From Cliona cf. orientalis (taxonomy: Eukaryota; Porifera; Demospongiae; Clionaida; Clionaidae), in assembly GCA_963930775.1 (NCBI GenBank), contig OZ005689.1:29837079-29901078 (forward strand): a stretch of 64,000 nt of DNA. The letters run 5' to 3'. Positions 1 to 12,271 of this stretch are shown in pieces. The translations under genes were made by a program, and so were the position numbers. Under the pieces are notes generated by a model. It was not told where the DNA came from. It ran no database searches and saw only the letters and a program-made list of their open reading frames with translations. Numbering within the stretch: position 1 is the stretch's first letter; every line of letters starts with the position of its first letter.

Positions 1-299
1 AACATGCAATTTGATCACATAAAATGTGCAAGCTGACGTGTTTATTGGAGCTTTGGCATATCGAGGATTAAACTGGAGTTCTGGCATAACACTGCTACGA
101 TGAAGGTCATTCGACCTAGTGCACTTACGTTTGCGGCTAAAGCTTGTCTGCCTCTAAAGGTCATTCAACCTAGTGCACTCACGTTGGCGGCTAAAGCTTG
201 TCTGCCTCTAAAGCTTGTATTGAATCAATACAAAACGAGGGAACAGGACCGCCCACAGGAGTGGGGGTCCTGTTCCCCCGCCCCTGTGGGCATTTTTTT

Positions 300-330
<31 letters not shown>

Positions 331-2817
331 ACAGAGTCTAATATTGCATGTAGCTAATCACACTGTCTGCTAGTAGCCACAAGGGAACCCCTAGGGTAAT
401 AAGTGGTGGGAAAGGGCTGTAACTTGTTAAGCTTGTTAACCACTGGTGACGAATATTCAACAGCCATCTAGAAGGTTATTTATATAAAAGTACATCACAA
501 AGTTACTTTATCAGTCTTGGGCAGCTAGCAAAAAATGGCCTCATCTTCTCTTAGACTATCAGGTATTACTATAATTGTATACTATATGATCTATGTGTAG
601 GCCATAAATAAACCCATCATGTAACATGTCCACAAACTTGGGGAGCAGTCTGGGTGAGTGGGGAGAGTTCCCCCGGGGACAAAGAGCTCTTTTAACCCAC
701 CATTCCTGGTTCTCAAGGCCAGGCATCTAGCTTGCCTCCCAATACACAAATCATGTTTAGCTAAGAATTAAAGGTGTTTCTTTTTTGTGGGGGGGGGGGG
801 GGGGGGGGAGGGTATAAAAAGGAATTTTGTGAAGAGTCAGATGAACCAATGGAAACTGAATACCCTGCTGCATCGTGCAGTATTATACTCCCATCTTTAG
901 AAGAGCATATAGCCTCCAGTCATGGACAGCTGACAGACGTCACTCCCACCCCCTTTCCTTTTCTTTAAAACACACACACACACACAGGGCCCAGGTCTCC
1001 AAAAGAATTGATACACCTAGCTAGCTTCACTGATTAAATACAATACCATTATGATATGATAATTGAAGTGGATATTTTTGTCCCGCATGTGTTACAGTAT
1101 AAACGGATTACTTACTGATGAACTTTAACCCTTTGTGGTTTAGGATGGTGGGTGGTCAAAATAGTCCGTGCTGTTGTATGAGAGTGGGCGTCCTGGAAAT
1201 GTCGAGGGTGGGGCTCCTTGAACTGTTGCTCTATGGAAGTTCGGCCTGCTGGAAGGTGATGCGTACGCCCTTGCCCACTGAGACTCGAGAAGCAGTTGTT
1301 GCAATGTCTTATTTAGGTGCAGCATCGATTTGGGTATTTGCATGGCAACGTACTTTGCATTACAAGTGGAATAAGTGCAGCTGTACAATCGTGCAGAAAT
1401 GAACCATTACCCCATAATTGCGTAGGTGTGGCGTGCACAAGGATTCACGTGATCCGCGGTTTGGCGGAACGACTGTAAGCAGGGAAAATACCGAAGGGGT
1501 CAACTTGTGGCTAATTACGTCCAGAGTCCCAATTCACAAATCGATTCAGCCTCGCGATGAGGTAATTATGATAAAATGATGAAACCTATGATGAAATTGG
1601 GTGAAGACTGCTTCAAAATGTTTAGCTCACATGACAGGGTATTGGAGCCCAGAATTCGAACCTAGCGTAGAAGAGACCGTGGACTATCTGATGATATCAT
1701 TATGGTGTTTCTCTCAGTTCGCTTTCTCTAGCGAGCTCGCTTTCAGGGCTGGGAGATTTCCCTATTCAGTCGAGCACATGGCAGGTGAAGGTCAACCAGC
1801 TCAAGCCGCGCGCCCCAATATTGTACGCGTATACGGAGCATGCGCAGTTTGTCAATGTGTCCTAGATCGAATTTATGGCGGCGTATTCATGAGGGACTCT
1901 GGACGTAGTCTCTAAGTTTTATATATAGAAGAATCTATTAGCTTCTGAACTGCACACTGCTAAAATTAATGTACATGTACACATGAACACACTTTATGAA
2001 AACATTCCCAAGCAAGGCATACTTTTGGCATACATACACACACAACTGCCAGTTAGCAGGCCCCCCAGACATTCTACAAGAACAGATCATCAACAATAAT
2101 AATTATGTACAATCAGTGGTCCCCCCCCCCATACACACACTACTATGTGTTGTACAAGGCTTGGCGGAGGGGTTAACAAACCCAAAAAGGCCTTTGCATA
2201 TGCATCACATCACACTTTAAAGCAACATACTCCAAATCTTAAACAACTCACACCATACCATACCCCAGTCATTCCCTTACAAACTACAAATCAGCCATAC
2301 ACATTATACACACCCCACCCAAGTTGTTTGAGAGTGTTATGTTATTTGAGTAGCTATGCATATGAGTTATGATTAGGGTATATTCACATTAGGGTACATA
2401 AAATATATGTGGGTATGACATAGCTGATAGTTCAGACCAGCACCAGCTCTACAGAACGGGAGACTAGTCCAGGTCATTGTTTGTATAGTTGCGGTTACCT
2501 GACAATAAGGTGCCTAATTAAGTTAGATTTGGAGTAGTCTTATTCCCAGATCCGCCTCAAAGAAGGAGAAGATCTGGTATATGCATCGAGTGCTTTTTGG
2601 GATGCACAGGATGTAGCATGTCATGTGATTGTCATGACAACTCATAAATTTCGGTTATGGCAACACATCTACCACTCTCACGCATAGCAATGGTATTACC
2701 TACACCAGTGACATTAAATTTCTGAGACGCTATACAGTAGTTCAACACTCCTACCCTTATCTACTCCTATTAAGTATATATTAACTGCAGCTATAACATG
2801 CACTCCATAACAACACT
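1..2817. other. gene-poor left flank
   Basis: No open frame here has recognisable protein similarity or splice structure. The stretch holds a 54-bp tandem duplication at 103-210, a short GC-rich hairpin at 252-290, a CA microsatellite at 300-324, a G homopolymer at 789-808 and another CA run near 970-986. The open frames at 1118-1402 and 1601-1915 have no recognisable domain and are treated as chance. Confidence 0.6.
103..210. repeat. two-copy 54-bp tandem repeat
   Basis: Two copies of a 54-bp unit, 103-156 and 157-210, start AAGGTCATT and end GCCTCTA. They differ at only a few positions. 54 is a multiple of three, so the repeat stays open in one frame, but there is no other sign of coding. 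Confidence 0.9.
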
Positions 2818-2849
2818 AGAGCTTTAGATCTTATGTTACAGTCGTGTCG

Positions 2850-3453
2850 TTGTTGTTGTTGTTGTCATTGTCGTCGTGAGCACAAAAATCGCCATATCTC
2901 GAGATGTAGACGTCTAAGCGACTCATAAGCATAACGAATCAATCGAATTCGGCGAAAAACTGGCTTCAGTGTCCGTCAAGTTGATAGGCACGGTCCATAG
3001 GCGTCACAAATAGTGCCTTTTTGTTAGCTAACGTAGCCACGCCTATCGACAGTGTCTACTCAATGCATAATGCATGCCCATTGTGTTGTCTGCTCATGCG
3101 CACAACTAAGTAGCCGAGAATAATAATTATTATGACAGGTAAAAATCATCGAAATTATATATACTCCATCCGAATCCGCTGATGGAGCTGAAATCTGCAG
3201 CCCTATGGAACCAAAACATAATGTAAGTAGGCTATACTACATTACAATAGACTATTGTACGTATCACCTAGTAGTCTAGTTCTAGTACAGAGAGTGTTTT
3301 TGTCACCAGACCTCCGGTAGCTATGACATTGTACAATTATAAGCAGCATTTCCACTAATTATCTGAAGTTCACAAACTTATAGCCATGCACACAAAGCAA
3401 TTCTATAGATTGCACAATGTGCGCGCGGGGTATGTGCTCTACAGAGCTCTAGT
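2850..3453 (+). repeat. dispersed repeat with CTCTACAGAGCTCTAG end
   Basis: One end carries a GTT/GTC-rich stretch followed by CACAAAAATCGCCA. The other end reads GGGGTATGTGCTCTACAG then AGCTCTAG. A diverged copy lies in the opposite orientation at 47806-48150 with the same two ends, and a lone copy of the terminal motif occurs at 11063-11095. This points to a dispersed non-coding element of about 350-600 bp. The class is unknown. Confidence 0.55.
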
Positions 3454-3584
3454 TTGATATAAACTATCATTATCTCCCTCCATACCCAGTTGTACAGCTT
3501 TCTTCTGGATAGTACACATCAAATAGTCTCTCTCTCTCGACCTCTGGTTTTAGATCTTATGTTACAGTACATTCTTACATATTA

Positions 3585-3893
3585 GTTAGACACTGTTTAG
3601 GAAGTTTCTACGTGATTTAGAAGACCGAAGGGCTCTATGTAGAATCCAGAGCGCAGCAAGGGTTTTACGGAGCCCTGAGGTCTTCCAAATCATGTGGAAA
3701 CCTCCTAAACAGTGTCTAACAAGTTTAGATCATAATAGTAAAACACTATAATAGCCCAAGGATACAAAGTTGTAGGGGTTCTATCAAAATCTTGTAGGGG
3801 TTCTATCAGACTTGTAGGGGTACTATTGCATATAGATACCTGCTAATGACCAATCAGATTGCAGTATTTGTTACAACTATGATCTAATCAGGC
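3585..3893. mobile_element. foldback MITE with adjoining repeat unit
   Basis: 3585-3720 is an almost perfect hairpin. It starts GTTAGACACTGTTTAG and ends with the complement CTAAACAGTGTCTAAC, around a GGGCTCTATG..GGAGCCCTGAGG core. The adjacent 3727-3893 segment starts TTTAGATCATA and ends TATGATCTAA, and holds three GTAGGGGT repeats. The same two modules recur around 50822-51396 in a larger symmetrical arrangement, so this is one repeat family. Confidence 0.75.
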
Positions 3894-5374
3894 ATATGGC
3901 CTCTCTGAACTAGACTAATTATTGACTTAGAGAATATATTTGGTAAGATAAATACAATTAACGTTTTACTGGCTTAAGAGGGAGAAAATTTTGAGGACTT
4001 GACCCCCCTCCTAGAATCATCAGGTGATATATAATCCCGCTATGGATCAATCAACACAAAAATATACCTTGAGGTAACCCTAATGAACACGGAACCTGTA
4101 TCTGTTTTTACGATGTCTTGTAAGCATAGTTACAGCAAAATGAAAAGTAATGAAGTAATGTGACAGTTATCCCAGGTTCTTCAACCTTTGATGTGGCTAA
4201 TGACACCGCTTTTAGCCCCGCCCATCAAACCGCAACGGCCACACCTCCATTTTCGTGGAAGCACTTCAGTCAACATGGATCACCTAGGCGGTGAACTTCT
4301 CGGCCATGGATGAGCTAGATAGCCATAGTCGTAGTTTCTTTGATTTATAACATTTTTGTCATTTGCAATTTTTAAAATGATCGTTCATTTGGCAGAGAGA
4401 GGTGAAAATTAACAAAAGTGCCACTCCCACTTTCTATTTAAAGCCTTCTTTTGAGAAACAGGAGGGGTAAGTTAAAAATTGCAAACGACAGATCTTTAGA
4501 TATTACTTACATAAGTACTATGAGCGACAGAACTCGTTGAACCATCTTGTTCCAACACCCCCCGCCTAGCACAGTCTACCTATTCCTACTACTAGCGGGT
4601 GTGGCTTAGGTCACATGACCTGTCAGTTAGCTGCTCCAGAATCGCTATTCAGAAGGTCTCTGCTGGCTATACATGGATGAATCATTGATAAAGTCAAAGG
4701 ATTATCACGTATGTACTGGATTTTCGGTGTAAAATTCGTCGATCTGGGAGATAGCTGTACGGTGGGCGGGGACCCTGCTATGAATATCATTATCGTGCGG
4801 GTCCCAGTCCTTAATGTGCCTGAGCAGTAAAGCTCCGAACTTCAGATCGGTCATGGCATGACACATGCTATTAATAGCGCAAGGCTAGCTTTATTTATCC
4901 ACAAGATTACGTCAGCCAAAAGAACACGTGAAGTTTGGCCAGCATTAATACTTGTCGGAGAAAGTAGCACTCAGCTTTTAATGTATTCGCTGGATATGTG
5001 TGCAAGTTAGTAGTTGATTCTGTGGATTTTCAGGTCTCAGAAGTGTTCTGTAAAGGCTCTGAATTTTAGCGCTATGCCGACATAGGTTACATCATAATTA
5101 CAAGATAATTACCTAATAATCGCAAAGTGGGGATGTAATCAAGTTGTAGATTACAAGTAGTCACCCCTGTATAAAATGCAAAGAGGCTCCCTACATAGCA
5201 GTTGGAGCAAATATGGCTGCCGTATGCTAACATTGGAACTAGTGTGTATGTAACTACTTAGTGTTTAATTACTTAGTGTGTAATTATGTACATGCTGGAT
5301 GCAATGAAGAAAGATATTTATGGTCTTTCAATTAGACTGATAAAAAAATGTGGAGAAAAATGAAGAAATGGGGA

Positions 5375-5580
5375 GAGGGAAGGGCCAGAGCCACAGGACT
5401 TGAAATTGACAGCCTTCTGCCTGTGGGCCCCCTTCCGCCCTAAAAAGATAGGGAAAAAAAGAAGGAAAAGAGTAATAAAACTGACTGACAAAATTGGGGA
5501 GAGAGAAGGGACAGAGCCACAGGACTTTAAATTGACAGCCTTCTGCCTGTGGGCCCCCTTCCGCCCTCAAAAAAAAAAAA
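5375..5580. repeat. 125-bp spaced duplication with A-rich tails
   Basis: A module of about 65 bp, starting near AGCCACAGGACTT and ending CCCCCTTCCGCCCT, occurs twice (about 5390-5442 and 5515-5567). Each copy is followed by an A-rich tract; the second ends in a run of A at about 5569-5580. This resembles a dimerised retroposon or a simple tandem duplication. No coding role is seen. Confidence 0.7.
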
Positions 5581-5663
5581 TAATAAATAAACAAAAAAAT
5601 CTACATGTAACCTAGTGTTTCCATTGTTATTTTCTATAGTAATTAAAAAATATTGCGTAATAA

Positions 5664-6108
5664 TTATATATATGTTAATTTTTTTCTTTTGGTAGACCTA
5701 GGTACTCTGGCTGATACTAGTGTTACTGGCTTTATTTGAAAGGATCTCTCACAGCACACCTTAAATACATCCATCATATAAGAACTTTCAAATGTCTGAT
5801 AAAATCTTTTGTCTTCAGTGATGAGATAAGAAGCACTAGTGTTCGACGCCTCGAGCCAGATGGTCACATCCTTTCGAAAACTAACTTGCTTTGCAGTTAG
5901 AGCACAGACACCAGTGTTTCCAATCATTGATGCTGCATTGCAAAAGGGGTTGACACCACCCAAACCCCCCACCCCTGTACTTTTTCCCATTTTTGTCACA
6001 AAAATGGGATAGGGTGTTGCAGAATCGTTTGATCTCATTCTGAGTGAAGGACATACCGTCCACCTGAAATACCTCCTCCGGCTCATCCCACAAATCATTG
6101 AACTGCAT
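5664..6108 (-). pseudogene. possible degraded coding segment, unknown
   Basis: Two overlapping minus-strand frames look complementary. The upstream frame (6108 to 5881) starts MQFNDLWDEPEEVFQVDG. The downstream frame (about 5884 to 5664) reads FRKDVTIWLEASNTSASYL and on to RVPRSTKRKK. Joining them would need a frameshift near 5885. The composition is protein-like, but I recognise no family. It lies just left of the ISL2EU-type element and outside its terminal repeats. It may be chance. Confidence 0.25.
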
Positions 6109-6778
6109 ACATAAAGATTTTATGATAATAATTTTACTACATCCCTAGTAGCTGGATAGTACCATAAATGCTCTAATTCTTTCTGGCTCGGGAGACCTAG
6201 CCCCAAAACAAGACCAGCCCACAATTGAGACCGGCATCTACATGTATAAACTATCCACCACTACCAACAAACAGAAGTACACTTAATTCTAGTATCTTTG
6301 AACTTTTCAGCTATCTCCACAATTTAGAAACATTCTCACTCGTCAGATAACTAAGCTAAATTCAATCCATAAGTATCCACATTAATTTTGTAAACTAGAG
6401 CAACTTTCTTTTGCTGACTTAGCGACAGTACAGCGCTGGCCGGTACAACCAACATTATATCGCATATGCATGGTGTTTGCTCAATATGCATGCATGTATA
6501 CCATGCACACCGTGCACATTCTTGTGGTTACTTCAGTGCAGTTCATATCATGCTGCATGACTGCATAATCCTGCAAGCTCTATACAGCTGTTGTTCAAGG
6601 TGCCCCTTCATCCTCACAATAAACCTGGCAGGCATGCATCACAAAGCCTTGTGTGAGGCACTATTATTTTCACCATGTGTACTCCTACACTACAATAGTG
6701 CATTCCTGGAAATGTGTTTTCTTCATCCTTAAACTTACAAAAGGCTGGTAATAACTAGCGTGATCAGCAATCTGTCAC
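6109..6778. other. intergenic, nothing recognised
   Basis: The stretch contains an open plus frame (6466-6732) rich in Cys and His from repeated TGCATG/CATGCA words. This is a composition effect, not a recognisable domain. The left end of the ISL2EU-type element follows at 6779. Confidence 0.5.
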
Positions 6779-6866
6779 GCAATAGCGGAATTTCATAACG
6801 AATATTTAGAGCGGACGAATATACGGTCAAGGGGTCATGGGCTCTAATTAGAAATAGTGGAGGCTT

Positions 6867-8170
6867 ATGCGCTTGAAGATGGTTCATGTTTGCGTGGTTC
6901 CTGGGTGTTCTAATCGGTTGGACAGGGAGAAGAACCTATCGTTTCACTGCCTACCGTTGAAGAATAAGACTCTACTATGGACGTGGATCCACAAAATCGG
7001 GCGAAAAAATCTTCCTTTAAACAATAATTCTCGACTTTGTAGCGCTCACTTTGTCAGTTCTACCAGAAGGTATCTAAGGCCCGACGAGTACCCTACGCTA
7101 AACCTACCAGTTCTAACTACTCCTGTTCGAAAGCGAAAGTCGCCTAAAAAACGTAAGCTTTGTACTGATACTATCAATTCAAGCAATGATGACTCAGCTT
7201 GTTCACTGGTAGCATTCCAGTGTGAAGAGTCAGGGATACAAACTGATATTTCCTGTGACAAGATTCAAAGTATGCTGTCTCACACTGAACAATTGGAAAG
7301 GTGAGTACTTGAGCTTGAGAAGCAACTAACGTCTCGATTATTTCGACTATCGAACATGATTGACGAACCCCAAAAAGTACTATTTTACACAGGATTTCCA
7401 GACTATGCTACACTATGGGCATGCTATGACTATCTTGGACCTGCAGTGAATAAATTAAACTATTGGGGTAGTGTCAATTCATCTGATGGGAAAAAAAATT
7501 CAGGCAGAACTCAATCCTTGCCACCTCTAGAAGAATTTTTTTAGTATCAGTTCGACTCAGACTTGGTCTTTTTGAGAGAGTTGGGAGATCGTTTTGGTAT
7601 TTCATTATCTACAGTCTCTCGTATATGTATTACTTTCTCTACATTAAACTGAAAGAAATACCTATGTGGCCTAAACAAGAACCTGTTCACTCATGTATGC
7701 CAGCTTGCTTCAAGCAACTCTATGCCACAACTAGGGTTATCATTGATGCTACGGATATTTTCATCGAAACACCATCATTGCCTGAACGGCAGCAAATGAC
7801 TTACTCTTCATACAAGAACCATAATACGTATAAAGCTTTAATAGGAATATCACCTGGTGGTGCAATTACATTTGTGTCAAAGCTTTTTCCTGGTTCTATA
7901 TCTGACAAAGAACTTACATGAAAGAGTGGATTACTGGATTTGCTACAAAGCGGAGACTCCGTCATGGCAGACAGAGGCTTTGATATTCAAGACGACTTGA
8001 CACCATTAGGGGTCAAAGTGAATATCCCACCATTTTTAAAGGGCAGAAAACAGCTAGATGAAGGGGAAATGATTGAAACAAGGTGGATAGCATCTCTTAG
8101 GATACATGTAGAGTGAGCAATGGAGAGGATAAAAAACTTTCATATTTTTGATAGGGTTTTACCAGCTTGA
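6867..8170 (+). pseudogene. THAP-domain DDE transposase (broken)
   Basis: The N-terminal 90 residues form a THAP zinc finger: CVVPGC, a Trp in LLWTWIHKIG, then LCSAHF and a C-terminal proline. This is the C2CH DNA-binding module many animal transposases use. A DDE_Tnp_4-type catalytic region follows, with IDATDIFIE, MADRGF and a final E near AMERIK. The reading frame is damaged by a TGA at 7302-7304, a TAG at 7542-7544, a frame change before 7625, and TGA codons at 7919-7921 and near 8113. The first break keeps frame, so it is a simple nonsense change rather than an intron. The start at 6867 could instead be the Met four codons later. It is convergent with the nuclease gene. Confidence 0.85.
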
Positions 8171-8300
8171 GTGAACAAATGTTTTTTTGTTTGTGCTGCT
8201 TTATCAAGTTTTTTACCTCCTTTGTGTAATTGAGTTCATGTTAATAACAATAACACAGCTGTTTGTGATTATTGATAATACCACAACATGCGCATAATTA

Positions 8301-10215
8301 TTACAGTATAAAAGATGGCTTATACATAGGATTGACAATCTCTGGCAACATATATGCATCAAAATAGCTTTCCAGTTCAGTACCATACCACGTTGCATCA
8401 ATCGAAATTTGTTCAATAGCCACTCCTTTAGTCGTGTACACACAGAAGTCGCACCAGTCATAGAGATCGATACCTACAAAGAATTGCAATTGAATTTGAT
8501 AATATGGATGGTTGCGCTTCAACCGGAGATTACCATTCTGAATTTCATAGCAAAAGTTTGGGTCACTACATGCATCTGTGGGGTTCACGTCTTCTTGCTG
8601 AAAGGGCACTTGCAATACCACAGCTTAGTAATGATGTTGGGTCATTAACAAAAGCATCTGGAGAAGCACCAAGCCAACCCATTATCGGATGTATAATGAA
8701 ACCACACTTACGTGTGGTTAACTTTGCATGTCCTTTTGATTGCATATACTTCACATACGCTGCACACACACTTGATTCATGCTTAGTCCCCCAATCTATT
8801 GCTGCAGGTAGGTGGAGTAGTGGTTTGGTGTAGAGGACACTTGTGAGAAGAGCAACTGTTTTTTCGTTCTGACACAGAATTTTTCCACATTTCGACCTTG
8901 TTATTCTTCTTGCTCTCATAGCAAACCATTCGGGTGATTGTATCTGTGTTCGTGTTTGTTCAATTAACATTCTTTCCTCGATGTGACATTCAAGCTCAAC
9001 TTAGCTTGTTTCAAACGAGAAATTTCAACACAATTTTCAGCGCATGGACGAACAGCCGCTACTACTCTGTGAACACTGGAAGCAGCATAATTGTGATCAT
9101 GCAGGGCTACTTTCATAGGTGCTCGGAGGAGTTGACTGAGACAAGAGGGACGATTCAGCTGTAGGAGATCAGTCCGTAACTTCTCAAGTCGCATTGGATC
9201 TGGATCACGCAAAGATTAAGGACGAGGGTCATACTGCGTCGGTATTGGACGTGGACTTCCTTTTGCACGAAGAAGCTCTTTCCTCCTAGATGTTAGTTCC
9301 AGTACAGGAATTGGATCAATTTTACGAGGCCTTGGTTTATTCCATTCCTGAAGACGCTGTGTACTAGTCAAAAAGTCAGGGAGTTGTCCAGACTTGCAAA
9401 ATTCGACCAATGCATAACAAGTGGCACCAACATGCTTACAACTGGCATTTGGTCCTTTTCCAGTGGGGCATCCACATTCAGCAGCAACTATATCCCAGGA
9501 CGTTGTATCTAATGATATAAGTACCTTGTAAACACGATCCTTTTTCATTTCAGGTAAGCAATTAGCTTTAACTGACATGTGGGAAGTAGATGTTCCAATC
9601 TGGATGTTTTGAACATGATCACAATCATAGAGGTACTTGGCGGATTTGTTCATTGATTTAAAATCACCAGCTGGTAAGCCGTCAGCCACAGTTCTGCAGA
9701 CGAAGTAGTTTATAAGCTGCCCATTCGTAAACATAGGGACATCCTTTTTGTCCGAGACTACTTTTCTGATATCCTTCCAAATGATCTCTTCAGATTCAGA
9801 TAGCGGCATTTGTGCAGAGTCACTACTCGATGGTAGAGTTTGTGGCACTAAATCAGGATTGGTGATATTGTTTGCCCAGCCATTACGAATGTAGGATTTT
9901 ACCCTGCAAAAATATAAAGTTAATATGCACTGCTTTTGTCTCATAAAGGGGAAAGGGAGGAGAGAGAGAGAGAATAAAGTTAATATACACTGCTTTTGTT
10001 TGGTGAGAGAGAGAGAGATTTAGGTTACTAGTATCTTACCTTAGGACCAAGTCTGCTTTTTTCCCGCGAACGGAAGCACCTCTGCACAAGAGCCATCGTT
10101 TAAGCTCGGGAATTTTAAGGCTGTTATGGTCCCGTCCATTTAGCGATGCCCCAGGAATATCTTTTGCCAACACGACAGCTTGTGAAGGCGATGTAGGTGA
10201 GCTTCGAGTAGCCAT
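8301..10215 (-). pseudogene. SAP-SWIM-YqaJ nuclease (broken)
   Basis: Exon 1 (10215-10040) encodes a SAP-like DNA-binding motif, IPELKRWLLCRGASVRG, and ends in a GTAAGA donor. Exon 2 starts near 9904 after an AG. It holds a SWIM zinc finger (CGCP, then SCKHVGATCYALVE) and then the YqaJ/lambda-exonuclease-like domain (RRITRSKCG, GWLGASPDAFV, NHPYYQIQLQFFV). Proteins of this layout accompany the transposase in ISL2EU elements. Breaks: a TAA at about 9216-9218, a frame change near 8975, and another near 8600 that removes the E-x-K catalytic part expected after the Asp motif. The C-terminal part runs to 8301. As read, the nuclease should be inactive. Confidence 0.85.
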
Positions 10216-10336
10216 ACTTGGCGCCGGCCATGCATTCTAATTAGAGCCCATGACCCCTTGACCGTATGTGCATCCGCTCTAAATATTCGTTATGAAATTC
10301 CGCTATTGCAGGCAGATCTGCACATGCACAGTAGCA

Positions 10337-10916
10337 TACCGTAAAGTCTGGTTAATAAGCGCATGCGCTTATCACTCTTGGTGGTAAGGAAACATGCGCC
10401 TATTAGACGATGTGCGCTTAATAGAGAGTGAAATTTTGGCCCCGCCCACTGCCAGCACGTTCGATCGCTCGATCACAAAAGCTAGCAAGTTATGAACACA
10501 GCGATTCTTGCAATAAGCTGTGTATTAATTCATGGCCGTATGATCGGAAGCCATCACTGGAAGAAAACCGTGGAAAAATAGCCAACTTCTTCGGCGAGAC
10601 TCGCTTTGAAGTCAAGGTCAAGAGTCCGAACTCGTCTCAGTGTAGCCTGGGTACGAGGCTAGTCTCAGTGGAACATCACAGTGTTGAGTGTAGCCGATCT
10701 CGTGCAGCTGGCTATCCGAGAATAGGTTGGTAAAGTTAGTTTTAGCCATGTAGAGCATGGAACTGTGACACTCTTGATCGAACGGCGAATACTACTGTCA
10801 TCTTTATTGGGCGTATGCGCTTATTAGACAATACTTAACGACAGGAAGGAAGCATGCGCTTATTAAAAAATATGCGCTTAATAGGCATGTGCGCTTATTA
10901 ACCAGACTTTACGGTA
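10337..10916. mobile_element. MITE, TACCGTAAAGTCTGG family
   Basis: The ends match in inverted orientation: TACCGTAAAGTCTGGTTAAT at 10337 and its complement ending at 10916. TA at the very ends would suit a TA target site. Many palindromic words of the type AAGCGCATGCGCTT lie just inside both ends. A truncated reverse copy lies at 47003-47370 and a related left end at 48313. The open frame at 10428-10733 is internal and not considered coding. Confidence 0.85.
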
Positions 10917-11202
10917 TAAATGGCATCATGATGAGCTTAAAGCAGGAGCATATCTTAAAGCTGCATTTCAAGTTTATGCTGTCAAAAATTTATGCAAATT
11001 CATCAAAATGGGCCTCAATAAATTTGTGCGCTTTTTATTTATGCATTTTAACCTTTCATGTTAACTAGAGGTCTGTAGAGCTCATACCCCGCGTGCAACA
11101 CTTAGCAGCAATAATATTGTTTTGATAGTGGATTACATAAGTTAATATATTATAATTATAATCTTGTCAAATATTGATATCATGTCCGACTCATTAATTT
11201 TG
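10917..11202. other. intergenic, repeat end only
   Basis: AT-rich, with a single copy of the ACTAGAGGTCTGTAGAGC dispersed-repeat end at 11063-11095. Nothing else was recognised. Confidence 0.5.
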
Positions 11203-12271
11203 TTACAATTTGCTAACTGAAAGAATAACATCTCTGTGATCCACATTTAGTCGTAGTGGAGGAGCAGACAATAGCTTTCGTGCGATATTATCACCACTTA
11301 CACCATCAAGCTGAATTATGCTCATTATAGCATTATGAAATAGAGTGACTTTATGAACTTCATCGTTAGTTGCAGCTATGTCAACTTGAGCAGTTGCATA
11401 TTCGGAGCACTTGCTTAATTTCATCATGGCATCGCATTTGGAGCATTTGGCAATAACATTATCATCAGTGTTGACCTTCGCTGTACAGATCAAGCAACCG
11501 TAATACTCTTCACTATAAGACACTACATCAATTTCTCCTTCAATAATCTTCCCATTTTCATTAATTTCCATGTCTGCAATCTGTCCGATGATGTCATCTA
11601 CTCGAGTGATTGTGCAGTTTTCTCCAACTGAAAGGTATGTGATTCCGCCGAATGATTTAATACTAGCACCAGCCAACTTGTAAGTTACCTTCAGCCATAG
11701 ATCCAATGTCTTTCCCACAAAACTACTCTGCCACAACCTGAAATGTCACCAACAATACAATCTTGTTTTGGAAGTCTCTACCATCTCTGCTTATCACTTT
11801 TGTGGAGTCGATGTGCTCTTGACCTTTATGGTTACTGTAACCTGCTGTTTGATTGTCATATTTGGCAATTCCTTCATGTTAATGACTCTAGCTGTTTGTA
11901 TGAATTCACCATCATCGACCTGAAATTTCTTAGGTGAGCTTTTTATTCAAGAGCATTCATTCAAGAGGAGTTCAGTTGTACCATCCGACTCTTTCACTTG
12001 ACAGTTGATCATGGATATAGCTTCTTGCTTAGCAAGGGATGAATCTAAAGCTTCTCTTAATTTTCGGTCAAATGAAACTAAACGAAGGCTTTTTTCCATC
12101 TGAAAGCTGACCATTGAAAGACTGCTTATTTTCATCCCTTTTGCTCCTTTTTATTGGAGATAATTGAGTGATTACACCATGGACTATAGCATTTGAACTT
12201 TGTTTTGCATCAGATACATCCCATTCCTCGAGTTTTCTCTTAACTGTTTTGCGAGGAGTAAAAGCAGCCAT
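11203..12271 (-). pseudogene. OB-fold/RPA-like protein pseudogene
   Basis: Three minus-strand segments read as one protein. 12271-12068 gives MAAFTPRKTVKRKLEEWDV and on to HGVITQLSPIKRSK. A frameshift leads to 12135-11947 (LRLVSFDRKLREAL). After a TGA at about 11947 the same frame continues as SPKKFQVDDGEFIQTARV. A further frameshift near 11780 reaches CGRVVLWEKTLDLWLKVTYK and a four-Cys segment (CLICTAK..AKCSKCDAMM). The alternating OB-like strands and Cys4 ribbon resemble replication protein A-type ssDNA-binding proteins, as seen in animal transposon-associated genes. No introns are needed, so a decayed single-exon copy fits best. The family call is inference. Confidence 0.6.

Larger units (their letters stand above)
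6779..10309. mobile_element. ISL2EU-type DNA transposon, inactivated
   Basis: Terminal inverted repeats of about 75 bp lie at 6779-6853 and 10235-10309. Both start GCAATAGCGGAATTTCATAA when read inward and run through AAGGGGTCATGGGCTCTAAT. Inside are two convergent genes, a THAP-DDE transposase and a SAP-SWIM-YqaJ nuclease. This pair defines ISL2EU elements among eukaryotic DNA transposons (established family knowledge). Both genes carry stops and frameshifts, so the copy is not autonomous. The exact outer end and target duplication could not be fixed, because the flanks (CTGTCAC and AGGCAGATC) do not match clearly. Confidence 0.88.

Noticed and set aside
252..297. GC-rich hairpin followed by a T run, like a bacterial terminator
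   Set aside because: All other evidence is eukaryotic, and no gene ends here.
1601..1915. 104-residue open frame
   Set aside because: No domain, no homologue that I recognise, and no splice context.
6466..6732. Cys/His-rich open frame resembling a small secreted peptide
   Set aside because: The composition comes from repeated TGCATG words, and there is no stable Cys spacing or clear signal peptide.
10428..10733. 101-residue open frame
   Set aside because: It lies entirely inside a MITE and is explained by it.
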